From: Desulfoluna butyratoxydans | Lineage (GTDB): Bacteria > Desulfobacterota > Desulfobacteria > Desulfobacterales > Desulfolunaceae | DNA: 64,000 nucleotides | Direction: 5' to 3' | NCBI RefSeq assembly: GCF_900699765.1 | Contig: NZ_CAADHO010000009.1 | Coordinates: 1-64,000, forward strand | Shown here: positions 8,694-15,573 of the stretch, piece by piece | Numbering within the stretch: the first letter of the stretch is position 1 | Layout of the letters: the number at the start of each line of letters is the position of its first letter | Translations under genes and position numbers: made by a program | The notes under the pieces: model-generated | What the model saw: only the letters and a program-made list of their open reading frames with translations | The model's database searches: none | What the model was told of the DNA's origin: nothing

Positions 8694-11315
8694 ATGAAAG
8701 GCAGCGAAGCGCGAAAACTCTTTATCGACTACTTTAAGAAGCACAACCACCGGAACGTCAGGAGCTCGTCTCTTGTGCCGTCGGATGACCCCACTCTCCT
8801 TTTTACCAACGCGGGCATGGTGCAGTTCAAGCGTACCTTCATCGGCGAAGAGAAGAGGGACTACACAACGGCCGTGACGAGCCAGAAGTGCGTTCGCGCC
8901 GGGGGCAAGCACAACGACCTGGAAAATGTCGGGTACACGGCTCGCCACCACACCTTTTTCGAGATGCTCGGCAACTTCTCCTTCGGCGACTATTTCAAGG
9001 AGCAGGCCATCACCTTTGCCTGGGACCTTCTCACCAACGGGTACAAGCTTCCCGTGGACAAGCTCTGGGTCTCCATCTACCTGGATGACGACGAAGCCTT
9101 TGAAATCTGGAACAAGAAGATCGGCGTGCCCGAAGACCGCATCGTCCGCCTGGGCGAAGCCGATAACTTCTGGGCCATGGGCGACACCGGCCCCTGCGGC
9201 CCCTGCACCGAGATCCACATCGACCGTGGGGAGCGCTTCGGCTGCGACAACCCCAACTGCGCCGTGGGCTGCGACTGCGACCGCTACCTGGAGATCTGGA
9301 ACCTCGTGTTCATGCAGTACGAGCGGGACGAAGAGGGGACCCTTACCCCCCTTCCCAACCCCTGCATCGACACCGGCATGGGCCTTGAGCGCATCACCAG
9401 CATCATGCAGAACGCGGACACCAACTACGACACCGACCTCTTTACCCCCATCATCGGCAAGGTGGAAGAGCTCTCCGGCAAGAAGATGACGGACTGCAAC
9501 GACACCGCCATCGCCATGAAGGTCATCTCCGACCACAGCCGCGCCGCCACCTTCCTCATCAGCGACGGGGTGATGCCCGCAAACGAAGGCCGGGGCTACG
9601 TGCTGCGCCGCATCATGCGCCGCGCCATCCGGTACGGTCGTTTCATCGGGCTCACCGAGCCCTTCCTCCACACCACCAGCCGCGTGGTTATGGAGATGAT
9701 GGCCGACGCCTATCCCGAACTCAAGGAGAGCGAAGCCTTTATCACCAGCGTGATCAAAAACGAGGAAGAGAGCTTCTCCGTGACCCTCGACAACGGCCTG
9801 AGGCTTCTGGAAGAGGCCTTGGAGGACGTGAAGGCGTCCGAGGCGAAAGTCCTCTCCGGGGATGTGATCTTCAAGCTTTACGATACCTACGGCTTTCCCG
9901 TGGACATCATTCGTGACGTCATCACCGACGACACCATCACCCTGGACCTGGAAGGGTTTGACAAGGCCATGGAAGCCCAGCGGGAAAAATCCCGCAGCAG
10001 CGTTGCCTTTACCCGGAGCGGGGAAGCCTTCCGCAAGCTCTCTGCAGCGGGTGTGAAAACCGAGTTCACCGGGTACGCAGGCCTTACCGGAGAGTCCAAA
10101 ATCCTGGTGGTGGCCGTGGACGGTGAAGAGGTGGAAGCTCCGGCTGCGGGCACCGACGTGGAGGTTGTGGTGGAAGCCACGCCGTTCTACGGGGAGTCCG
10201 GTGGCCAGATGGGCGACTGCGGGACCCTCTCAGGGGAAGGCTTTCAGCTGACCGTCCTGGATACCATCAAGGACCCCACAGGCCTTTTTATCCACAAGTG
10301 CCGCGTGGAGAACGGAGCGGTGAAGGCAGGTCTCATGGCGACTCTGGCCGTGGATTGCGATAAACGCGCCGCCACCGCCCTGAACCACAGCGCCACCCAC
10401 ATCCTTCATGCTGCCCTTCGCTCGGTGCTCGGCGAGCACGTCAAGCAGGCAGGCTCCCTGGTGGGCCCGGATCGCCTCCGGTTTGACTTTACCCACTTTG
10501 CCCCGGTGGACCGCGCCACCCTGGATGCCATCGAAGCCCGCGTCAACGACTGCATCCGCATGAACGTGCCCGTGGGCGTCGAGGAGATGGACGCCGAAGA
10601 GGCCATGAAGACCGGCGCCACCGCCCTGTTCGACGAAAAGTACGGGGACCGGGTCCGCGTGGTCTCCATGGGGGATTTCTCCAAAGAGTTCTGCGGGGGC
10701 ACCCACACGGCAGCCTCCGGTGACATCGGCGCCTTCCGTATTCTTTCGGACTCCGGCATCGCTTCGGGCGTGCGGCGTATCGAGGCCCTCACCGGTGCTT
10801 CGGCCATCGAAAGCACCCAGAAGAGCCTCCACACCCTTGCCGAGGCATCAGCCATGGTCAAGAGCGCACCGGAGAACCTCTCCGAGCGCCTGGAAAAGAT
10901 CCTGGCCGACAACAAGGCCCTTGAAAAAGAGCTCAAGCAGCTCAAGATGCAGATGGCAGGCAAAGCCGCCGAAAGCCTCGATGACGACATCAAAGAGGTG
11001 AACGGAGTCCGCGCCGTGGCCAAGAAGGTCTCCGTGGAAAACCCGGCCCAGCTCCGCGAGCTGGCCGACCGTTTCCGCGACAAGATCGGCTCCGGCGTTG
11101 TTCTCCTCGGCACCGAGTCCGGCGGAAAAGCCCTTCTGCTTGCCCTGGTGACCAAAGACCTCACCAAAACCTACAAAGCCGGTGACATCGTCAAGAAAGC
11201 CGCAGCCATAGTTGGCGGCGGCGGTGGCGGCCGTCCCGACATGGCCCAGGCCGGCGGCTCCAAGCCGGAACACCTGGACGAGGCCCTGAACTCCCTGTTC
11301 GAGTATCTCGGCTAA
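8694..11315 (+). CDS. alaS: Alanine--tRNA ligase
   Basis: This cytoplasmic class II synthetase charges tRNA-Ala. The 873-residue product has the usual length and order: the aminoacylation domain with SSSLVPSDDPTLLFTNAGM and class II motifs near the start, the tRNA-recognition region, the editing domain with the zinc ligands HSATH (His565, His569) and CGGTH (Cys667, His671), and the C-terminal oligomerisation region with a glycine-rich IVGGGGGGRPDMAQAGG motif. ATG 8694 is preferred over the adjacent GTG 8691 because alignment of the family begins at MKGSEAR; GGAG lies upstream. It is followed by a strong terminator. Confidence 0.98.
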   Translation: MKGSEARKLFIDYFKKHNHRNVRSSSLVPSDDPTLLFTNAGMVQFKRTFIGEEKRDYTTAVTSQKCVRAGGKHNDLENVGYTARHHTFFEMLGNFSFGDYFKEQAITFAWDLLTNGYKLPVDKLWVSIYLDDDEAFEIWNKKIGVPEDRIVRLGEADNFWAMGDTGPCGPCTEIHIDRGERFGCDNPNCAVGCDCDRYLEIWNLVFMQYERDEEGTLTPLPNPCIDTGMGLERITSIMQNADTNYDTDLFTPIIGKVEELSGKKMTDCNDTAIAMKVISDHSRAATFLISDGVMPANEGRGYVLRRIMRRAIRYGRFIGLTEPFLHTTSRVVMEMMADAYPELKESEAFITSVIKNEEESFSVTLDNGLRLLEEALEDVKASEAKVLSGDVIFKLYDTYGFPVDIIRDVITDDTITLDLEGFDKAMEAQREKSRSSVAFTRSGEAFRKLSAAGVKTEFTGYAGLTGESKILVVAVDGEEVEAPAAGTDVEVVVEATPFYGESGGQMGDCGTLSGEGFQLTVLDTIKDPTGLFIHKCRVENGAVKAGLMATLAVDCDKRAATALNHSATHILHAALRSVLGEHVKQAGSLVGPDRLRFDFTHFAPVDRATLDAIEARVNDCIRMNVPVGVEEMDAEEAMKTGATALFDEKYGDRVRVVSMGDFSKEFCGGTHTAASGDIGAFRILSDSGIASGVRRIEALTGASAIESTQKSLHTLAEASAMVKSAPENLSERLEKILADNKALEKELKQLKMQMAGKAAESLDDDIKEVNGVRAVAKKVSVENPAQLRELADRFRDKIGSGVVLLGTESGGKALLLALVTKDLTKTYKAGDIVKKAAAIVGGGGGGRPDMAQAGGSKPEHLDEALNSLFEYLG

Positions 11316-11348
11316 GTCAGGGCCACCCTGACGCCAGATGAAAAAACA

Positions 11349-11381
11349 AACCCGCGACTCATGCCGAGTCGCGGGTTTTTT
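11349..11381 (+). terminator. alaS terminator
   Basis: A perfect 12-bp stem (AACCCGCGACTC and its complement) closes a 5-nt loop and runs directly into six Ts. It is a textbook intrinsic terminator. Confidence 0.92.
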
Positions 11382-11410
11382 GTTGGGCGCCATAAAAAAA
11401 CAAAGCAGTC

Positions 11411-11441
11411 TTCGGCGGCAAGGTGGGGGTATCTGGAACCC
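11411..11441 (+). repeat. CGGCGGC-AGGTG hairpin repeat, copy 1
   Basis: This stretch resembles 59843-59876 and 57253-57282: a TCCGGCGGC-like start, an AGGTG...(A)CCT hairpin and GGAACCC. In this copy the hairpin arms are partly degraded. Each copy lies shortly after a gene end, and copies 1 and 3 both precede a paired REP palindrome. Confidence 0.55.
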
Positions 11442-11463
11442 GATGAAGGGGGGAGGTTCGCGT

Positions 11464-11619
11464 GACTTTAACAGCCTGGTATGCGATCACCTGTAGGGTG
11501 TGCTTGCGCACCAAGTGTTCGAAAAACCGACGCCTTCTGATATTTTGATGCTGTGTGAAGGTTAGCCGGATATGGAGGCATGACCGTTACGATTTATCGG
11601 CGGTGCGCAAGCGCACCCT
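11464..11619. repeat. Paired REP palindrome (REPIN-like), interrupted at its right end by IS110
   Basis: Two palindromes in opposite orientation, GGGTGTGCTTGCGCACC (11496-11512) and GGTGCGCAAGCGCACCCT (11602-11619), are separated by 89 bases. The same pair with 90-base spacing occurs at 60026-60150. The 32 bases that end in CTGTAGGG before the left palindrome match the other copy at 24 of 32 positions. The right palindrome is the left flank of the IS110 element. Confidence 0.8.
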
Positions 11620-11673
11620 TGTGTTAGCGTTTATGTCATTCTATGCTTCAGAGGTAATTCGGCCAGGGCCTTT

Positions 11674-11744
11674 CAGCGTCACCCCATGGTGCCAACGAAA
11701 GGAGCCCGAAGGGCGACTGGAGTTGGCACCATGGGGTGACGCTG
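11674..11744. repeat. 23-bp perfect inverted repeat inside the IS110 left end
   Basis: The arms at 11674-11696 and 11722-11744 are perfectly complementary over 23 bases and enclose a 25-base loop with GGAGCCCGAAGGGCG. The structure lies between the left end of the element and the bridge-RNA-like region. It is longer than expected for an IS110 left end and may be a nested palindromic element. Confidence 0.75.
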
Positions 11745-11821
11745 GGCACCTCCGGTGCAGCCAGGCCCCCAGGCAACTTATGGCAATGTATGTCGTGCCA
11801 CATTTAACTCGGTAATAATCC

Positions 11822-11959
11822 AGAAAATCGCATGCCGTGCGCACCCTTGGGCACAAGCCCGTGACGTAGATTATGCAGCGATTTTCTTCTCCAGCGAAAG
11901 ATCGAACAGTATCTTTGGCTCGGTATAACCGACAGCCCGCACTCACAAGGTTGATCACG
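11822..11959 (+). ncRNA. Bridge-RNA-like non-coding RNA of the IS110 element
   Basis: By memory comparison this region follows the IS621 bridge RNA in block order: GCATGCCGT, CTTGGG, CGTAGATT(A)TGCAGC, ACAGTATC and CAAGGTTG. The target loop is closed by a perfect 10-bp stem (AGAAAATCGC 11822-11831 / GCGATTTTCT 11878-11887). The left target guide GCGCACC plus the CT core is at 11839-11847, followed by a GGGC-acaa-GCCC hairpin. In the donor loop, ACAGTATCT (11906-11914) equals the right end of the element and CACAAG (11944-11949) pairs with the CTTGTG left end. In the known system this RNA bridges donor and target DNA for the recombinase. Exact RNA ends are inferred. Confidence 0.82.
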
Positions 11960-11972
11960 CAGGGAGGATTCT

Positions 11973-12938
11973 TTGAAAACAGCTATAGGTATTGACGTTT
12001 CCAAGGCCAAGTTGGATGTTGCCCTACGCCTTTCCAACGGTAAATTTCGAAGTAAAGTTGTCAAAAATGATGCCAGTGGTTTCAAACAACTCAGCACATG
12101 GATAGCTCGTCAAAAATCTGAGCTATTGCCACATGTTTGCATGGAGGCCACCGGCGTTTACTGGGAGGATCTTGCTGATTACCTACACCAGAAGGGGCAT
12201 CCTGTTTCTGTCATGAATCCGTTGCAAATTAAATCATATGCAACTTCAATGTTGATTCGGACAAAGACTGATGCTGTGGATTCTCGAATTATTGCCGAGT
12301 TTTGCGCCAATCAAAACCCAGTATTATGGACGCCTCCTCCCCTTTCCGTCAAAAAAGTACGTGCTCTCATTGCAAGGCGTGAGGCCCTTATCTCCATGAT
12401 TTCACAGGAAAACAACCGATTGCATGTTGCTAACGCTGCCGTAAAAAGCAGCATTGAGTCTGTTATTCTCCATCTCAAGACTGAGCTTAAAGAGATTGAA
12501 AAGAAGATAAAACAGGTCATTGATGATGATCCAGATCTCAAGGCAAAAAAAGACCTTTTGGATTCAATACCGGGACTTGGGAAAGTCACAGTGCCTGTTC
12601 TTCTCTCCATTCTTGCTGGAGCACACAACTTCAAAACAGCTCGACAAGTTGCTGCTTTTGTTGGGTTAGACCCACGTCACCATGAATCTGGTTCCAGTGT
12701 TAAGATGAAGCAACGGATTTCGAAAGTCGGCCATAAATCAATTAGAAAAGCCTTATATATGCCTGCAATGGTTGCCATTTACAGAACAGAGTGGGGTGGC
12801 TGGTTCAAAGAGCGACTCCTTGCATCTGGCAAGGCACCAAAGGTAATCATCACTGCTATGATGAGAAAGTTAATCCATGTTGCATTTGGTATTTTAAAAA
12901 ACCAAACGCCTTTTGACCATTCACTACATAATGCGTGA
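11973..12938 (+). CDS. IS110-family recombinase/transposase
   Basis: The protein has 321 residues and starts at TTG 11973 behind AGGGAGGA. The N-terminal RuvC-like DEDD domain shows Asp8 (GIDVSK), Glu58 (MEATG), Asp100 and Asp103 (KTDAVDSR). A coiled-coil helix (about 150-185) follows, then the C-terminal Tnp20 domain with LLDSIPGLGKVTVPVLLS, FVGLDP and a serine-rich ESGSS segment that should hold the nucleophilic serine. No frameshift or stop interrupts it, so it may be active. In this family the recombinase works as a dimer of dimers with the bridge RNA encoded next to it. Confidence 0.95.
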   Translation: MKTAIGIDVSKAKLDVALRLSNGKFRSKVVKNDASGFKQLSTWIARQKSELLPHVCMEATGVYWEDLADYLHQKGHPVSVMNPLQIKSYATSMLIRTKTDAVDSRIIAEFCANQNPVLWTPPPLSVKKVRALIARREALISMISQENNRLHVANAAVKSSIESVILHLKTELKEIEKKIKQVIDDDPDLKAKKDLLDSIPGLGKVTVPVLLSILAGAHNFKTARQVAAFVGLDPRHHESGSSVKMKQRISKVGHKSIRKALYMPAMVAIYRTEWGGWFKERLLASGKAPKVIITAMMRKLIHVAFGILKNQTPFDHSLHNA

Positions 12939-13062
12939 CTTTGACAGTATCTACCTCATATTCCCTACATCGTTGGTAACGCGTCACACTCACATAAGGG
13001 GGCGCTCTCATACGCATGTGTTTGAACCTGTGCACGTGTGGGACATTTTTAAGGAGAAGATG

Positions 13063-13683
13063 ATGGAAAAAGCGTGTGAAGCGTTTCTTAAAGGGCGGGC
13101 TGTTCAGGACGGGGCCCACGACCTGGGCCATGTGAAGCGGGTGGTGTCCATGGCTCGGCGCATCGGGGAAGCGGAAGGGGCGGATCTTGGTGTGGTGGTG
13201 CCTGCGGCGTGGCTCCATGATTGTGTGAGCGTGCCCAAGAATTCGCCGGACAGGGCTTTTGCGTCCCGCCTGGCGGCGGATGAGGCGGTGCGGTTTTTAA
13301 AAGGGCTCGGGGTTTCCGGGGACACGCTTGCCGCAGTGCACCACGCCATCCACGCCCACAGCTTCAGCCTGGGAAAACCACCGGAGACCCTGGAGGCCCG
13401 GGTGGTCCAGGACGCTGACCGCCTGGATGCCATTGGGGCCCTGGGCATAGCCCGCTGCTTTTTAACGGGCGGGGCCATGGACTCGGCCATGTTTCATCCG
13501 GAGGACCCCTTTGGCAGGCACCGGGAGCTGGACGATCGGGCCTATGCCGTGGACCATTTTTACGCCAAGCTCCTGACCCTCAAAGATACACTGCATACCG
13601 GCGCGGCCCGGCGGGAAGCGGAACGTCGCCATGGCGTTATGGAGTTATTTCTGGACGAGCTGGAGCGGGAGCTGAGTGTCTGA
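13063..13683 (+). CDS. HD-domain phosphohydrolase (YedJ-like)
   Basis: The protein has 206 residues; ATG 13063 is chosen because AAGGAG lies six bases before it (ATG 13060 is possible). It carries the metal-binding HD pattern: His in AHDLGHVKRV, His-Asp in AWLHDC, and Asp in VVQDADRLDAIG, with IGALGIAR following as in the YedJ group of predicted phosphohydrolases. The substrate is unknown. It is cytoplasmic. Its upstream region is the right flank of the IS110 insertion, so the insertion may have displaced an older promoter. It is convergent with the DUF4382 lipoprotein gene, only 11 bases apart. Confidence 0.8.
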   Translation: MEKACEAFLKGRAVQDGAHDLGHVKRVVSMARRIGEAEGADLGVVVPAAWLHDCVSVPKNSPDRAFASRLAADEAVRFLKGLGVSGDTLAAVHHAIHAHSFSLGKPPETLEARVVQDADRLDAIGALGIARCFLTGGAMDSAMFHPEDPFGRHRELDDRAYAVDHFYAKLLTLKDTLHTGAARREAERRHGVMELFLDELERELSV

Positions 13684-13694
13684 CAATTCGGGGG

Positions 13695-14852
13695 TTACAG
13701 GTTTATTACGAAAATTCTGGTGCCCCCCGATGTGATCTCCCAGGTATTGCTTATGGTCGAGGAGATGGGGTCACCGAAGGCCACCACCGTGTAGTTGTTT
13801 GGGGGTAGGGTGATGTTGTAGTCACCATCGGCAGAGTAGGATTCGGACAGCAGTTCGATGAAATTGGGCAAGCCGGTTCCACAGGGGGCGTCCCTGCGTA
13901 CGCTCACCGTTATAGACTCTTCATTCCCGGCGTTAAATCCCGTGATTCTAACGGTTAATGTGCCTGCGGGATTGGTCCCGGTCAATGCAAAATCCTCGGT
14001 GAGGGGGGTGCACGTAAGGGCGGTGATGCGGCGGCACAATGGGCTGAATTCGTTGTCATTGTAGGCAACGAGGTTGTACGTGCTCTCCGGGACCCTGAGG
14101 GTATAGGAGCCCGCCGCATCGGTGAGGGTGGAGCCAATGGTGATGACTCTGTTTTTGGGGTCGGTGGCAAAGCCGTCGTAGGTCTGCACCGACACCCGGG
14201 TGCCCTGCAGGGCCGTTCCCGGTGTGGGGCTGTCGGTGACGGAGCCGGATATGAGTGCAATCTCCCGGGTATCCAGCACCTCAAGGATCGATTTCAAGAA
14301 CCATTGCCCGGTGTCGCCCCCCTGTACCACGGATCTCATGACATCAAAGTCCAGGATCAGCTCGACGTTGGCGTTTGTGTCGATGATGAATTGTTTGGTC
14401 CGCGTGACACCGCTGCTGTCCTCACTGGGGACGGTGAGCTGGTGAATGGAGTCGTCGAGCTCCACCACGTAGTGTGCAAAGGGGTGGAGTGATCCAAGGA
14501 TGTTCGTCTGCTCATCCGGGGCGCTGGCCAGGACCAGGCGCACCTGATTGTACACTCCGGCAGGCATCTCCCGTGTGCCGAGGGACTTCAAGAGCCCCCC
14601 GGTATAATCCAGAAGGTTGATGGTTTCGTTGACGATGTCCACCACCTGCCACCCATTTTCATCGGTGGCGGATCGGTTGACCTCCACCTGATTGACGCTG
14701 ATGTAGACGGCTTTGTAGTCCGGGGAGGGGGCATCGGTGAGCTGGACGGTGAGGTCACCGAAATTGGCGTCCGACGAATCGGAGCTGGAGCTGCAACCTG
14801 CCAGGGCCAGGAAGACAAGGGCCGCAAGGATTGAAACAAAACGTGGGTTCAT
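13695..14852 (-). CDS. DUF4382 lipoprotein with a carboxypeptidase-regulatory-like domain
   Basis: The protein has 385 residues, with AGGAGG seven to ten bases before ATG 14852. The signal peptide ends in LAGC (Cys20), followed by a serine-rich spacer, so it is a lipoprotein. Residues 32-190 match the DUF4382 style (LTVQLTDAPSPDYKAVYISVNQVEV ... LLDYTGG ... PAGVYNQVRLVL). Residues 200-270 look like a carboxypeptidase-regulatory fold (VSGSVTD..., SYTLRVPESTYNLVAY). The C-terminal part is another beta-sandwich-like domain. The role is probably structural or binding at the cell surface; no enzyme motif is seen. Confidence 0.75.
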   Translation of the reverse strand: MNPRFVSILAALVFLALAGCSSSSDSSDANFGDLTVQLTDAPSPDYKAVYISVNQVEVNRSATDENGWQVVDIVNETINLLDYTGGLLKSLGTREMPAGVYNQVRLVLASAPDEQTNILGSLHPFAHYVVELDDSIHQLTVPSEDSSGVTRTKQFIIDTNANVELILDFDVMRSVVQGGDTGQWFLKSILEVLDTREIALISGSVTDSPTPGTALQGTRVSVQTYDGFATDPKNRVITIGSTLTDAAGSYTLRVPESTYNLVAYNDNEFSPLCRRITALTCTPLTEDFALTGTNPAGTLTVRITGFNAGNEESITVSVRRDAPCGTGLPNFIELLSESYSADGDYNITLPPNNYTVVAFGDPISSTISNTWEITSGGTRIFVINL

Positions 14853-15290
14853 GAAAGCCTCCTGTGGGCGGGCGTGTTTGTTTCAGGCAAGGAGCAGGAA
14901 GAGCAGGGGTGGGAACAAAAAGGGCGAGGGGAGAGGGTGCTCCTGAAAGCGTACATAAGTTTTTTTGCAGGGCTGAAGCGAAGCGGTCGAGGTATGGCTT
15001 GATCCCGGAGTGCCGTCAGGGACTCAGGTCTTAAGGGGATGTTTTGTCCGGGTTGGCGTTATGGCGTCGGTTGTTACGGCTTGGCCTTACGTGTTGGTAT
15101 TGTACCCTTTTTGGCCAAAAGAACGAAAGGCTTTTCCCGTGAACGCGGGTTTTTCTGTTGCTTTACAGGTAACGCATGCTAATGCTCTGTGTTTTGCTTC
15201 TTGCAATGAATATGAAAAATAAGTAGTTGTATATGTATCCCCACCCCGGGGATAGGTTATGAACCACGGACGCCATGACAGGAGGGCCAA
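14853..15290. other. Intergenic region before the CsoR-type gene
   Basis: No gene is supported; a 70-codon frame (15010-15222) has no ribosome site. The last 55 bases hold the operator listed separately. A weak CCCG/CGGG hairpin with five Ts lies near 15138-15157. Confidence 0.45.
15236..15254 (+). promoter_or_regulatory. Candidate CsoR/RcnR-family operator
   Basis: TATCCCCACCCCGGGGATA has perfect 7-bp arms around a 5-bp C-rich centre and lies 37 bases before the repressor gene. G/C-tract palindromes flanked by AT pairs are the usual operators of the CsoR/RcnR/FrmR family, so autoregulation is likely. Confidence 0.65.
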
Positions 15291-15566
15291 ATGGCTGACG
15301 CATCACGTCATAAAAATCATGATGAAATCGCCAAGCGGCTGAGACGGGCCGGGGGGCACCTGGCCAAGGTGGTGGCCATGATTGAGGGCGAGGCGCCCTG
15401 TGTGGAGGTGGCCAGGCAGCTCCAGGCGGTTTACAGGGCCGTGGGCAACGCCAAGCAGGCCCTGGTGCGCGATCATATCGACCACTGCCTGGACGATCAC
15501 GCGTTGAAAGAACGCTCAGCCGGTGACATCAAGGCTGAGCTGGCAGAAATATCGAAATATCTGTGA
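15291..15566 (+). CDS. CsoR/RcnR-family metal-sensing repressor
   Basis: The 91-residue all-helical protein matches the DUF156 family (RLRRAGGHLAKVVAMIE ... CVEVARQLQAV ... AKQALVRDHIDHC). The candidate ligands are Cys37, His62 and Cys66; the His-x3-Cys spacing is that of copper-sensing CsoR rather than of RcnR or FrmR. Family members hold DNA as tetramers and let go when the metal or another ligand binds. AGGAGG precedes the start. The MFS gene starts seven bases after its stop, so the two form an operon probably controlled by the operator at 15236. Confidence 0.85.
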   Translation: MADASRHKNHDEIAKRLRRAGGHLAKVVAMIEGEAPCVEVARQLQAVYRAVGNAKQALVRDHIDHCLDDHALKERSAGDIKAELAEISKYL

Positions 15567-15573
15567 GACGGCT

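Larger units (their letters stand above)
11618..12950 (+). mobile_element. IS110-family insertion sequence, apparently complete
   Basis: The element is about 1333 bp. The left end reads CT-TGTGT (11618-11624) and the right end reads ACAGTAT (12944-12950), followed by a second CT core (12951-12952). There are no terminal inverted repeats, as is normal for IS110. Between the left end and the recombinase gene lie 355 bases with a bridge-RNA-like sequence; only 5 bases separate the stop codon from the ACAGTAT end. The left flank is GCGCACC of a REP palindrome. Joining 11617 to 12951 gives GCGCACC-CTACCTCATATTCCC, which resembles the uninterrupted repeat at 60144 onward (CTGCCTTGCATATCCCC). This supports both boundaries. 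Confidence 0.85.

Noticed and set aside
11839..11847. GCGCACCCT inside the bridge RNA as another REP copy.
   Set aside because: It lacks the other palindrome arm and lies exactly at the guide position of the RNA, so it is a guide and not a repeat.
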